Positions 11,894-22,979 of a stretch of DNA of 64,000 bases are shown here, piece after piece. Source of the stretch: Rhynchospora pubera. Taxonomy: Eukaryota; Streptophyta; Magnoliopsida; Poales; Cyperaceae. The stretch spans positions 84,951,846 to 85,015,845 of the forward strand of contig CM051462.1 of NCBI GenBank assembly GCA_028095005.1, in the 5' to 3' direction. The notes beneath the pieces were generated by a model that saw only the letters and a program-made list of their open reading frames with translations, was not told the origin of the DNA and did not search any database. The position numbers and the translations under genes were made by a program. The number at the start of each line of letters is the position of its first letter. The stretch's first letter is position 1.

Positions 11894-12737
11894 ACCATCT
11901 GTATCAGGCCACGAAAACCAAATACCGACTGTTGAAGATCAAATTCGAGATTACAGACTCGGAAGTCGGATACGATATGAAGCACAAAGAAGATTGCCGA
12001 GGCGTAGGCAGTATCGAAGGACATTAGAATCTCAACTAAGTCCTGATGCGGAACTAAGCATCTCACAGTTTCGCAGAGCACAACAAGTCCCGGCAGAAAC
12101 ACTATACCAAGCCGGATGGAGCGAAAGAAATCATCGGGTATATCAACATTATTCCGATGAAAGAATTTTGGTGGTTGGAGATCAAAGGGAAATTCCTTTT
12201 ATCTCTCAGGAAAGCTACAACAGACTCGTTGAAGAAGGATTACAGCACTTACATATAGGTGTTGTAATGGTTCGGCTATACGCTCTGCATAGAAGAAGTG
12301 CTGGAGTATATGCTCTAGTTGTTTTAAGAGACACAAGATGGGGGAATGAAACCTCATTGATAAGTTCCATGGAAATGGACTTAACAGACAACACCCAGCT
12401 GGCATACGCAGTTCCTGACATGATGGTCAGTATTCATGATTTTTATAACCACATCCAATTGGTTGTACAAACTCATGGGTATGAATCATGGCGAGGTGGC
12501 GAAAGTAATCTCCTAATCTCTCGATCTTTAATAGGGAAATTATCAAACACCAGCCATACAAACTTTCGGTACAATGTCCAAGGTGTAACAGAGCACCTAG
12601 CGAGCAGAGGCATAAGAGCTATACCGGGACAACCGAGATCAACTGAAGAATTGAGAGGCCAACGATGGATAATCAGGCCACCAGCAATTCCAGAAGTACA
12701 ACATCCACAAACAATTCGAGTCAGAACAAGAAACTGA
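11862..12737 (+). pseudogene. Pararetroviral polyprotein, N-terminal part (movement-protein region), ends at frameshift
   Basis: An open frame of 292 codons begins at ATG 11862 (an upstream GTG at 11820 is open but unlikely). The middle of the product (about residues 75-230) has the features of the 30K-type movement protein of caulimovirids, including a beta-rich core with the YESWRGGESNLLISRSL segment. In badnaviruses this domain is the N-terminal part of ORF3, fused to the coat protein. Here the frame stops at TGA 12735. The coding sequence continues in the +1 frame from about 12700-12737 (SLAIRF and the acidic linker), so a single small indel has split ORF3. The product would be truncated. 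Confidence 0.75.
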
Positions 12738-15700
12738 TGGCTCCCTAGCTATTAGATTTGGTGGATATACAGCAACTGCACCAGCAGAACCAGCAGTTGT
12801 CGGGCCTAATGATGAGGAAGAACTAGATGAGGAAATGGCCTTGATGGTTACAATCGAGGAACCAGAAACCTCATTTGAAGAAGAATTGAAAGCAATCCAA
12901 CTATTGGCATCCCTGTCTAGAGAAGGACCGATGCTAGATTATTGTCCAATCTGGGATAAAGATGATGAATCAGATGAAGAATGGCTCAATCCTTTCGCCT
13001 CCGAAGGTGATAAAGACAAATTGTCGCATTTTGCATACGCGGCAGAAGAAACGGAACTAGAATATCCTAAGATGAAGGCTTTCACAAAAATGATGGAATC
13101 AGCTTTTTCAACAGCTGAGAGTTCACTCACCCAGAGAAGGCCAACAGAACCAGTAATGGGTCCTGTTAACTATCCACCAGCAAGCACATCAAGGCAAACA
13201 CCGATGCCAACAATACATGAAATCAGAGATCATGTTGGCAGACTCAAAGGAGGTTATGCACAACAGCATAGCGGGAGGTTCAACCTTCCAGATGCTCAAA
13301 GTGACAAAGGTGCAATTCTGGTATTACCAGAAGATATCGGGCAATACGGTGATGTAATTTTTCGATGGGAATCAATTACTCTCAATGTGGTTAATGACCG
13401 CAACTGGACGGATAACAAGAGTAAGGTGATTTTCATTGAAAATCTCCTAGGGGATGTAGAGAAAAAGATGTTCATCCAATGGAGAATGGCGTATCCCCAT
13501 GAATATGAAGAATTAATAGCAGTTGCAGATGATCCCCAAAACGTAATCTCCTGCATTCGAAGGATGATACTGCTAGAGGATCCATACCAAGGGTCCACTG
13601 AAGAACAGACACGCGCTTACCAAGACCTTGAACGCTTGTCATGCAACCACGTTAAGGATATGTTCAATTACATGAATGATTACAAGATCCTTGCAGCAAA
13701 ATCCGGGAGGATGTACATTTCCTCAGAACTTTCGGAAAAATTCTTCAGAAAAATGCCACCTCTAATTGGGCAAGAACTAGAAAAGGCATTTTTGGACAAA
13801 TACCCTGGAGCAGCGATAGACGTTATGCCAAGAATAAATTTCTCATACCAGTACCTGGCTGAAAGGTGCAAACAAGCTGCACTCCAAAGGAGCTTGAAAG
13901 ATCTCTCCTTTTGCAGCAAAATCCCATTACCAGGCTACTATGGAGAAAGAAAGAAGTATGGACTTCGTAAATCCAAAACTTACAAAGGCAAACCCCACGA
14001 ATCTCATGTGCGTGTGTTCAAGAGAAAACATGCTGACAAGGTCCGCAAATGCAAGTGTTTCGTTTGTGGAGAAGAAGGACATTTCGCGCGAGATTGTAAC
14101 CGCAAAACAGGAAACATTGCCAGGGCAGCCATTATTGAAAATATGGAGCTGTCAGATAGCTGGGATGTCCTCTCAGTTGATCTAGATGAACCTGATAGTG
14201 ACGCAATTTGCTCATTATCTGAAGGAGAAGTTGGAAATGTTGCTGCAGCCGTAATCAATGATTTACCATTCGGCGAGCAATCATTTATGTTGCAGACAGA
14301 GCAATTGAGCTGGCGGAGTTACATACAACTGCCTGAAGACCAAAGAGATTGTCCCCATGACTGGCAGGACAATGATTCAGTTCCAACAGGACATGAAAAA
14401 TGTTCCATGTGTAAGGAAATAACAACTGAATCAACAAGGGCATACTGTAAAAACTGCCGCCTAACAGTATGTCCTATGTGTTCAAGATTCAGGCTGGGCA
14501 GACGAATACGAACTAAGGTGCAGCCAATAGCACCTTATGATAGTAAGGATCAGCTAATCAATGAGCTGATGTCTTATGTTCAATACCTCTTGGCGGAAAA
14601 TGGAAAACTCAAACAACAACTGTTTGAGGCCAGAACAGAGGATCTCGAAGCTGAGTTTGATGAATTAATGAAGAAGGACAAAGGAAAAACCAAACTACAG
14701 TTCGAAGACGAAGAGGTAGAAGAAATAGAGATGGAACAAAAAAATCCAACAGGAGCTCTTCGAATAGCTTCTGCCAATACTATCTCTACCGAGGAAATTG
14801 AGCAATTCAATACAGTGGTCCAAGACCCTGTAAGGGGCAAAAGAGTCCTAAACAGACTCTACAACATGGAGATAACCTTTGAAATTCCAGGAGTCAACCC
14901 ATTCAAGGTTCAAGCAATTCTTGACACAGGAGCAACTGTCTGTTGTGTCAACCAAGAAATTGTCCCACAAGAGGCATTGGAACCAAGTGCCTATCCCATA
15001 CAAATAAATGGGGTAAACTCGACTCAGATAGCCAGTCTAAAACTCAAAAATGGTAGTATGCTGATTGAGTCGAATAGGTTCAGAATTCCCTTCACCTATT
15101 CTTTTTCGATGGGGAAGAAGGAGGGAGTTCAAATGCTGATCGGGTGCAATTTTATCCGATCCATGCAAGGTGGATTGCGAATCGAAGGCCAGAACGTGAC
15201 TTTTTACAAAAATATCACGACAATTGCAACCACAACGGATGCTGAGGTAGTACAAGCAGCAATTCCTGAGCTCGACCTGACGGGTTTAGAATACATTGAA
15301 GTAAGAGAGGCCGTAGCATACCACCAAGAGCAAGAGTCACAACAGTTTAAAGAGAAGTTCAGACCACTACTCAACAGACTAAAAGAACAAGGATTCATTG
15401 GAGAAAACCCCCTGAAACACTGGTCGAAAAATCAGGTGACGTGCTCTCTCGACATCATAAATCCTGATCTCCAGATTCAGGATAAACCTCTGAAGCATGT
15501 AACGCCTCAAATGAAAGAGCAATTTGAAAAACATACAAAGGCGTTATTACAACTGGGAGTAATCAGGCCTAGTAAAAGCAGGCACAGAACCATGGCTATA
15601 ATGGTCAATTTCGAAACTACTATAGACCCAGTCACTGGTAAAGAAATCAAAGGCAAAGAGCGCATGGTATTCAACTACCGGTCCCTCAACGATAATACTC

Positions 15701-16938
15701 ACAAGGACCAGTATAGCCTCCCTGGCATCAATACTATCCTTAAAAAGGTCGGTCACAGCAAGATATACTCGAAATTCGACCTCAAAAGTGGATTTCATCA
15801 GGTGGCAATGGCACCTGAGTCAATTGAATGGACTGCTTTTGTGGTGCCTGGTGGACTATATGAATGGCTCGTTATGCCATTTGGACTAAAGAACGCACCG
15901 GCTATCTTCCAAAGAAAGATGGATCAGTGTTTTGCTGGTACCGAAGATTTTATAGCGGTGTATATTGATGATATTCTAGTATTTTCTGAGAATGAACAAC
16001 AACATGCCGAGCATCTTAGAAAAATGCTAGAAATCTGTGAAAAATGGGGGCTCGTACTCTCTCCAACAAAGATGAAGATAGCAGTTAGAGAAATTGAATT
16101 CCTTGGAGCAATCATTGGAAGGAGTAAAGTGAAACTCCAACCCCATGTCATAAAGAAGATCGTCTCCTTTGATGAGGAGAAACTGAAAGAAAAGGCCGGA
16201 CTCCGAGCATGGTTAGGCATACTCAATTACGCCAGGAGTTACATTCCAAAACTTGGGACTCTTTTAGGTCCCTTGTACACAAAAACCAGCCCTCATGGAG
16301 ATAAGCGCCTTAAACCGTCTGATTATGAACTAATCAGAAAAATCAAGGAAAAAGTGCAAAACTTGCCAGATCTAGAGCTTCCTCCAACAGGGAGCTATAT
16401 CATCCTTGAAACAGACGGATGTATGGAAGGATGGGGTGGCATATGCAAATGGAAACCAAAGAAACATGACCCTAGATCCATAGAAAAGATTTGTGCCTAT
16501 GCTAGCGGCAAATTTCCGGTGATCAAGTCAACCATTGATGCAGAAATACACGCTTGCATGGAAACATTGAAGGCACTAAAAATCCATTACCTTGATCAGC
16601 AGGAGATAACGCTGAGGACTGATTGTCAAGCAATAATATCCTTTTTCAATAAGTCAGCCCAAAATAAACCATCAAGGGTTAGATGGATAAACTTTGTTGA
16701 TTATGTAACAGGGACATGAGTGCAAATTAACTTTGAGCACATAGATGGTAAGCTAAACAGCTTAGTAGATGCACTCTCCCGATTAACAACAAAATTGGCT
16801 GTCACCAGCGAGATACAAGAACAACAAGAGCTATTTTTAGCACATCTTGAAGGAACATTCGAAGAAGCAGACCGATTTAGTGATAGCCTGAACAAGCAGA
16901 TGAATGAGCTAATCTTAAAAATTAGCTCTTTACTCTGA
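12738..16938 (+). pseudogene. Pararetroviral polyprotein, coat-protease-reverse transcriptase-RNase H part
   Basis: The longest open part is 12835-16719 (1294 codons). Numbering from 12835: an acidic N-terminus; a coat region ending in a CXCX2CX4HX4C zinc knuckle (residues 406-421); a second CX2CX11CX2CX4CX2C cysteine block (523 onward), which is characteristic of badnaviruses and tungroviruses; an aspartic protease DTG (697-699); reverse transcriptase with YIDDI (1043-1047); and RNase H starting ETDG (about 1192). An in-frame TGA at 16717 interrupts RNase H. The same frame then continues to 16938 and includes the DALSR end motif. With the frameshift before 12738, ORF3 carries only two visible lesions over about 5 kb. 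Confidence 0.85.
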
Positions 16939-17090
16939 TTTCCCTTTAAAATCCAAATAAATGTTTAATTATTTTTGTTTCTTTTTCAGGTCTGATGGTA
17001 ATCTACGGAAAACCATTGATCTTTGGCAGTAATCTACGAAAAACTGTCTTTTGTTTAATAGTTTCAGTTTGTTTATATTTTTGCAGAAAA

Positions 17091-17516
17091 ATGGTGCTGG
17101 AATATTTAACCCATATTTTTAGAAGCTATGAAGGATCCCCACGTTATAGTCTTAGGCCAGATTCCAGGATAGCGCTCAACAACGCTGTTCGCTGGGGAGC
17201 ATCATGTGGCCAAACGAAAGAAATAGAAGACTATGAGACAATCACTTGTGATTTATTGTTTTCAAGGCCAACTTTAAATATGGAAGGAGGAATGAGAGCA
17301 AGGCTCATGGAATTACACCAAGCCCAAATTCAAAAATTCCTTACGGAGCTTGAAAAATTGCTAGTCATGAGCAATTTGCAAAAGGTCAAGCTTGAACAAC
17401 ATGCTAGTAAGGATAATTGGGCAAGGGATACCCTCGAACCTGTTAACGATAATATCAAAAAGTTGATTGAAGCTCACAATAAGCTTCTAATAATCCAGCA
17501 GAGCATCTATTATTAG
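17091..17516 (+). CDS. Unrecognised pararetroviral ORF downstream of polyprotein (142 aa), splice-acceptor-like leader
   Basis: The frame starts ATG at 17091 and encodes MVLEYLTHIF... with a helical, heptad-rich C-terminal half (about residues 75-135), and is intact. Tungrovirus places ORF4 here, after the polyprotein and before the promoter, and expresses it from a spliced RNA. Just upstream are two polypyrimidine-AG sequences (AG at 17085-17086 and at 16988-16989) that could be splice acceptors. The sequence itself does not look like any family I recognise. It could be a displaced P1 homologue or a lineage-specific protein. The same frame is open upstream from ATG 16995, but that extension looks like an acceptor region rather than protein. 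Confidence 0.6.
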   Translation: MVLEYLTHIFRSYEGSPRYSLRPDSRIALNNAVRWGASCGQTKEIEDYETITCDLLFSRPTLNMEGGMRARLMELHQAQIQKFLTELEKLLVMSNLQKVKLEQHASKDNWARDTLEPVNDNIKKLIEAHNKLLIIQQSIYY

Positions 17517-17878
17517 GTAGTGTGCATAATATGCTTACTTTCGGTGCCAACCTATTTGGTCTGTTAGTGGGCATCTTTTCTTTTCTAAAAGGCATCTTTT
17601 ATAATGGTGCCAGTATGTAATAATTGTACTGGTGTATTTTAGTGCGCCACTTGGTGCATCTTTAGGCGCATTATTGAAGTAGTGCGTTTTTCTTTATTTT
17701 GCTTTTGGACAGCACTGAGGTAGTGCTTTCCTTTATTCTATTTTCAGATCGCACTAAGTGTGTCAGTGCGCATCTTTTTAATTTGAGTGGGAGACAAAAG
17801 TATGTGGTAATCCAATTAATTGCATGACGATGAGGCCCAATGAGCACCCGATGCATTATTGAAATACCAAACTCAAGT

Positions 17879-17889
17879 CTCTATAAAAG
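17879..17889 (+). promoter_or_regulatory. Pararetrovirus TATA box
   Basis: TCTATAAAAGG lies about 40-50 bp before the primer-binding site, the usual position for a caulimovirid genomic RNA promoter. Transcription would start at about 17910-17920 and yield the leader. Confidence 0.7.
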
Positions 17890-17927
17890 GGTGTCATTCA
17901 GAAGTTGCAAGACACACAGAAAAACTT

Positions 17928-17939
17928 TGGTATCAGAGC
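17928..17939 (+). promoter_or_regulatory. tRNA-Met primer-binding site (minus-strand priming) of pararetrovirus
   Basis: TGGTATCAGAGC is the standard complement of the initiator tRNA-Met 3' end used by caulimovirids. By convention it marks the start of the circular genome map. Confidence 0.9.
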
Positions 17940-17981
17940 GAGGTTTGTTTCTTAATTATCTTATGGCTTTCTAAGTTCAAT

Positions 17982-18341
17982 TTTCTAGGAAGGCAATTAG
18001 GGGAGGTTATACCTAAGCACTAAAACTGTTTAAAACCTGAATATAAAAAGTATAAATAATGAAATAACTAAGGATAATAGTTTATGGTATGAAAAATTTC
18101 TTGAAAAATTTTAGTTCAACCAAAAGAACCATCCTGCCATACAGTACCTAAAGAGAGGGAAGATTACGAAAAAACACGATGAGGTGAGGTTTTGCTAAAA
18201 CTAGACAGAAAAGATCAAACTATAAACTAATAACATGGATTATATGGGTACACATTTAGGGGCTACTTATTAAACAGGATTATAAAATTTTTGTCTTTTA
18301 GTGCGCTACAAAACTTGTAGCGCAACAGCAGATTAGTATTC
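17982..18341 (+). other. Pararetrovirus leader, 5' arm of long hairpin
   Basis: This is the complement of the arm at 11203-11394. Within it, GCGCTACAA-AAC-TTGTAGCGC at 18304-18324 is also a perfect small hairpin (9-bp stem, 3-nt loop) close to the integration breakpoint. Short upstream ORFs, such as ATG-GTA-TGA at about 18083, occur as in other badna/tungro leaders. Confidence 0.7.
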
Positions 18342-18350
18342 GCAAATTAC
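18342..18350. repeat. 9-bp direct repeat at right edge of pararetrovirus insertion
   Basis: GCAAATTAC, matching 11194-11202. Sequence from here to 18392 resumes intron 1 exactly as in copy C (37446-37495). Confidence 0.85.
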
Positions 18351-18392
18351 TATCACTTAGAATACTTTTTTTATATATGTATCTGCTATTTA

Positions 18393-18648
18393 GAGTTTTG
18401 CTATGGTAAGTTGTAATTCACCAAAGCGTCCGTGAGTTGCGCTAAAAATTACGAAATTTAGTTCAAAATGACCGATTTAAACCGTCTAATACGATCTCCC
18501 TATTAAAATCTCCATGCAAACCAAATTTTACATTTTTTTCAAAATTTTTAAGTATTTATTTCGGATTTTTAAAAACTGTTGTTTTTGAACGGTTCAGAAC
18601 TAATTAGATTAATAATTTTCTAAAATTTCAAAAAAATACTTAAAAATT
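18393..18648. mobile_element. Truncated foldback MITE (family M1) in intron 1 of copy A
   Basis: It starts GAGTTTTGCTATGGTAAGTTG at the same intron position as the complete M1 in copy C (37496-37901). After about 255 bp the sequence switches to the right half of an unrelated MITE (M2). The right half of M1, the rest of intron 1 and exons 2-4 are gone. Confidence 0.8.
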
Positions 18649-18955
18649 TTAAATTTTCTAAAACAACTTGTGAATGAAACCAAATTTTACATTTTTTTAA
18701 ATTTTTTTACTATTTTTTTCTGATTTTTTAAAATACTTAATCTAATAAATTCTGGACCCTTCAGTAACAGTGATTTTAAAAAATCTGAGAAAAATAGTAA
18801 AAAAATTTTAAAAAAATGTAAAATTTGGTTTCTAATAAGATTTCAACATGTAGAAGATAATGAACGGTTTGGATCGGTTGTTTGAAGCATGAAATTCAAG
18901 AACGAATCCGTAGCACGAAGACCATCCGTACTATGCATAGCATTTTAGCAATCCT
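18649..18955. mobile_element. Truncated foldback MITE (family M2), right part
   Basis: It ends in GCTATGCATAGCATTT or close variants, then TAGCAATCCT, and matches the right three quarters of the complete M2 at 22980-23378. Its left part is missing at the M1/M2 junction. Confidence 0.75.
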
Positions 18956-18968
18956 CTATATATATATA

Positions 18969-19708
18969 GAGTTTAGCTACGGTGAGTCGCGACTCACGGA
19001 CCCTCCGGTGAGTCGCGACAAAAACTCCTAGATCTAGATCAAAATGACCGATCCAAATCGTCCAATATGATCTTCCTATTGAAATCTCCTTGTAGACCAA
19101 AATTTTCATTTTTTCGAAATTTTTAAGTATTTTTTTTGAAATTTTAGAAAATCGTTAATCTAATTGGTTCTGAACCATTCAAAAATATCAGTTTTTAAAA
19201 ATCCGAAAAAAATACTTAAAAATTTTGAAAAAATAAAAAATTTGGTTTGCACGGAGATTTCAATAGGGAGATCATGTTGGACGGTTTGGATCGGTCATTT
19301 TGATCAAGATCTAGGAGTTTTGGTCGCGACTCACAAGAGGGTTTGTGAGTCGGACTCAAAACTCCTAAATCTTATTCAAAATGACCGATCCAAATCGTTC
19401 AATGCGATCTCCCTATCGAAACCTCCATGCTGACCAAATTTTACATTTTTTCGAAATTTTTAATTATTTTTTTGAAATTTTAGAAAATCGTTAATCTAAT
19501 TAGTTCTGAACCGTTCAAAAATAGCAATTTTTAAAAATTCGAAAAAATATTTAAAAATTTTGAAAAAATATGAAATTTGGTCAGTATGGAGGTTTCGATA
19601 GGGAGATCGTATGGAACGGTTTAGATCGGCCATTTTGAACAAGATTTAGGAGTTTTGAGCCTGACTCACGGACCCTTTTGTGAGTCGCGACTCACCATAG
19701 CAAAACTC
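18969..19708. mobile_element. Foldback MITE (family M3), two palindromic units
   Basis: The termini are GAGTTTAGCTACGGTGAGTCG and the inverted GCGACTCACCATAGCAAAACTC. Internally the sequence is nearly palindromic twice over, with a central junction around 19330-19360. A TA-rich target flanks both ends. Short frames inside are not genes. Confidence 0.75.
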
Positions 19709-19722
19709 TATATATATATATA

Positions 19723-22700
19723 GAGTTTTGCTATGGTGAGTTGCAACTCACAGCTTCTTTGGTGAGTCGCAATCCAGACCGTCGGATTTGTTTCAAAAAT
19801 CGTGCAGATCGCTGAGCGCTGGATCGAAGTAAAAGTTTTTTCCGTCCCGTCTCTTTCTCTCCGTTTCCTACTCATTCACTTTATTTCCTCTCTCTCTCTC
19901 AAATCGAAATAGAGTTGCGCCACCTCCTCAAACCCTAAGAGTTGATCGGAGCCTGGATCGGAGCATCTCCTCGGCTCCTCGCGATAGTTGCCTCCTCTCT
20001 CCTCTCAACCTTTGCCTCCTCGCGATAGTTGCCTCCTCTCTTTCCTCACGAGTTGCCTCCAATTCATTTGGATAAGGTGCGTACAATCAAGCTTTGTAGA
20101 AACATTTTGTATCTGGTCAAACCACTTACTCTTAAAGTGCTTATTTTTGAAATCAATTGGATCTTCGTACAGCTACGAGCATTTACAATGAAGTTCACGA
20201 GATGAAAGACTTCTCTCCTAGTCATCCCGCGTGAAAACGCTGAGAGTGGATCGGACCATTAGCGCCTCAATGCCTCATGTCGTCACTGTTGCCTCCTCTC
20301 TACTATTGCACGATTTGCTTTTCCTCTTTGATCTTCAACAGATTTTCTTTCTCTCTTTCAAGGCAGATTTCGCCCTTCTTTTGCATAATTAATTTTTCTT
20401 ATTTTCTTGGACCTAGAAGCATTGAAGAAAGTATGATGCATTTGTACAATTAGTTGTCAGGAGCATAAAACTCAGAAATATTAACTTACAATTGTCGGTG
20501 GAAATTAGTGTGAGCTAGGATTGATAATGTCAGGTGCTCACTGCAAATACAAAAATTGAAACGTGATAAATTTAGAAACTTAAAAGCTTAATGAGAACAT
20601 GGTTAGGAAGAAGAACGTGATAAAGTTATAAACAACCAAGAAAAAAAAATCAGATATAATGCTCTGCCCTTCTCTGGAAAAAACAATATTTATTTTTCAG
20701 CCCTTCTCTATTAGCAATTTCTAATTATTTTTTCCTAATGCATGTCCAATTTTTCTTATATTTGGGCAGAGAGCATTGATTGATAGGCATCAACAAACGT
20801 TGGGTCGATAAACGTTGTCGACGACGATGAGCAATTTCTGTATTTTCAGCTTGTTCTATTGTTTGTTTAATTTCTGCAAGAACAAGCCCATTGCAACTAT
20901 ACTAATTTTTGTTTGTTTCTATTGTTTAATTAGGCCATTGGAGACAAATTTGGAGATAACTGCAGAATCAGATAGCATGTTAATTTCTATATGTTTGAGA
21001 AGCTCAGACTTCTATTTCATGTTAATTTCTATGTTAATTTTTTAGGAGCTCACACTCTTATTTTTGTTTGTTAGAAGCTTAGAGTTCTATTTCATTTAAT
21101 TTCTGTTTCATGTAATTTATATATGTTTGAGAAGCTCAGACTTCTATTTCATGTAATTTATAAGCTTGGTACCATGGATGTACCATGTATCATGTCTGCG
21201 TTTGTAATAAAAAGTACCATGCCTCGTTGTCAGTTCTCGTTTATAAGCAATCATCTACTATTAGCCAAAGAAAAAGAAAAACTAAATGTGCCAGCATATG
21301 TACCAATTCTGTGTTTTAATCTGTACCATATTAATATGCATTTGTAATAAAGAGTAACTCTGTACCAAGTTATGGGGTTTAATTATTGAACTTCTTAAGT
21401 TGTTGTTCAAACAGTTGCATCAATTCAATAAGGTCAACAACCAAAATGTTAATCTCATTTCAGCATAGAACGATGAAACACAGATGAAACCATTAAACCC
21501 AAAATATTTACAGCTTGGTGATTTCAACAAATCATGTTTGCACATTGAAAAGCTAACAAGCTAAAATACATATTATTCATCTAGCAGTAAACACACATAC
21601 AAACAACTATTATCACCAAAATCATTCTTAATCTACTTAATATCCTCTTGTCCATCATCTTCTTCTCTATCTAACTCATCTCCATCGATTTGGTCCATGT
21701 CTTCTACTTTTTTTTTCCTTTTCCTGCATCTTCAATTTTCTATTGTAAGGAAACAAAAACATAATTAGTTAGGAGTGTAATAGAGGTGTTCAACAGATAG
21801 AACTTGAACTTGCATTTTTTTTGAAATATGCATAATTTATCTAAGAATCAGGAATCATTCTGTGATATTTTCAGTTAGGAGTATTGAAACATACAATTAA
21901 CATACAACATAATTTGATGACGGTCTGAAGGAAAGGGTAGTGGTACCAGTATATTAGATGGAGGGATACCGGTGCAGCTTTTATCAATTTTTATGTTGTA
22001 TGTTAGTTGTGCAATCAGCTGAGAGATAGTTGAAAAGAATTTCTACATTGCTTTGTAACTGGGTTTTACTTCTCTCTCCAACATTGAAGAGGTATAAATT
22101 GTACCATTCCTTCGAGGAAGCTTCAAGAAGTAGTTGTTTTAAAGGCACGCTGTACCGACTGATGCTACTGAACTACTGTATAAAATAGAGATTATATATT
22201 ATCCACACCGATTGAGAGATATGTATAAAACAAAGACCTATATTGAGAGAAAGGGTACTCGGGAGTTGGATTAAATCCAACACTCCAGACAGGATACGAT
22301 TTCCCTAATTAATGCACCATCATAAACTGCTCGAAGTGAATATGTGATCATACAGGAAGGAAATGTCATGAATTTTTGAGAAAATTTCAAAGAAAACCCC
22401 CCTTTCTTGTTACGCAAATACCACAAGTAGAAATGGTCACGAAATTACAAGAACCAATTCTCAATGTTCCAAGATAATTACTGAGCCTTTAAGAAAGGCT
22501 GCTCGAAGGGAGATGGAGAAGTACCTTCAAATTTGTGCGGAAAACCTCGACAGCAAAGGGTGCTCGAGAAATCAATGAGAAGGCAAGAGGGCGGTTGGGG
22601 ACAGAAGAAACTCAGGCGAAATCGTTGCTCAAGAGGGATTTGAGGTAGACATGGAGAAACAAGAAGGAAGAGATAGTGATTCGGAGGCTGTCTGAGTCGA

Positions 22701-22958
22701 GTCGAGAGAGACGAGGTAACTACTGCGCGCGCTGATGCTTTCCGATCTACATTCTAGGGTTTGGGTTTGGGGAGGCCTGTTTCGATTTGGAAGAGAGAGA
22801 GAGAGAGAGACGGAACGGAGAGAAAAAAAAAGCGACGAGACGGAGAATTAAAGTCGATCCAGCGACTCATCATCTGCACGATTTTTGAAACAAATCCGAC
22901 GGTCTGGATTGCGACTCACCAAAGAGGCTATGAGTTGCAACTCACCATAGCAAAACTC
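19723..22958. mobile_element. Large TIR element related to the M1/M3 MITEs, 3236 bp
   Basis: The ends are GAGTTTTGCTATGGTGAGTTG and its inverse, with inverted repeats of at least 100 bp that include CAGACCGTCGGATTTGTTTC. A TATATATATA tract lies on both sides (probable 9-10 bp TSD). The left interior is CT-rich with CTCGCGATAGTTGCCTCCTC repeated, and the right interior is GA-rich, again like two gene-type 5' ends facing inward. No transposase or other protein is recognisable; reading frames of up to 92 codons are AT-rich and featureless. It may be the longer relative that drives the short MITEs, or a Pack-type element. Confidence 0.65.
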
Positions 22959-22979
22959 TATATATATATATATATAATG

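Larger units (their letters stand above)
11203..18341 (+). mobile_element. Endogenous pararetrovirus (Caulimoviridae, badnavirus/tungrovirus-like), genome-length, 7139 bp
   Basis: A single genome-length viral copy, circularly permuted. From the left end it holds the second half of the leader, a small ORF (11468-11893), a polyprotein frame (11862-16938, with two lesions), a downstream small ORF (17091-17516), a TATA box (17879), a tRNA-Met primer-binding site (17928-17939), and the first half of the leader up to the right end. There are no LTRs and no integrase. Both cysteine motifs of the coat region fit the badnavirus/tungrovirus pattern. The element is flanked by a 9-bp repeat, and the empty site survives in copy C. 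It is a host-resident relic; the polyprotein is interrupted. Confidence 0.92.

Noticed and set aside
11203..18341. Gypsy/LTR retrotransposon
   Set aside because: It has reverse transcriptase, protease and RNase H, but no integrase, no LTRs, a single tRNA-Met site in mid-element, and the two caulimovirid cysteine motifs. It is a pararetrovirus.
11203..18341. A true Mutator-type transposon carrying viral genes
   Set aside because: The 9-bp duplication and inverted ends invite this, but the inverted ends are explained by the viral leader hairpin and no transposon sequence surrounds the virus. Kept only as a speculative mechanism in the findings.
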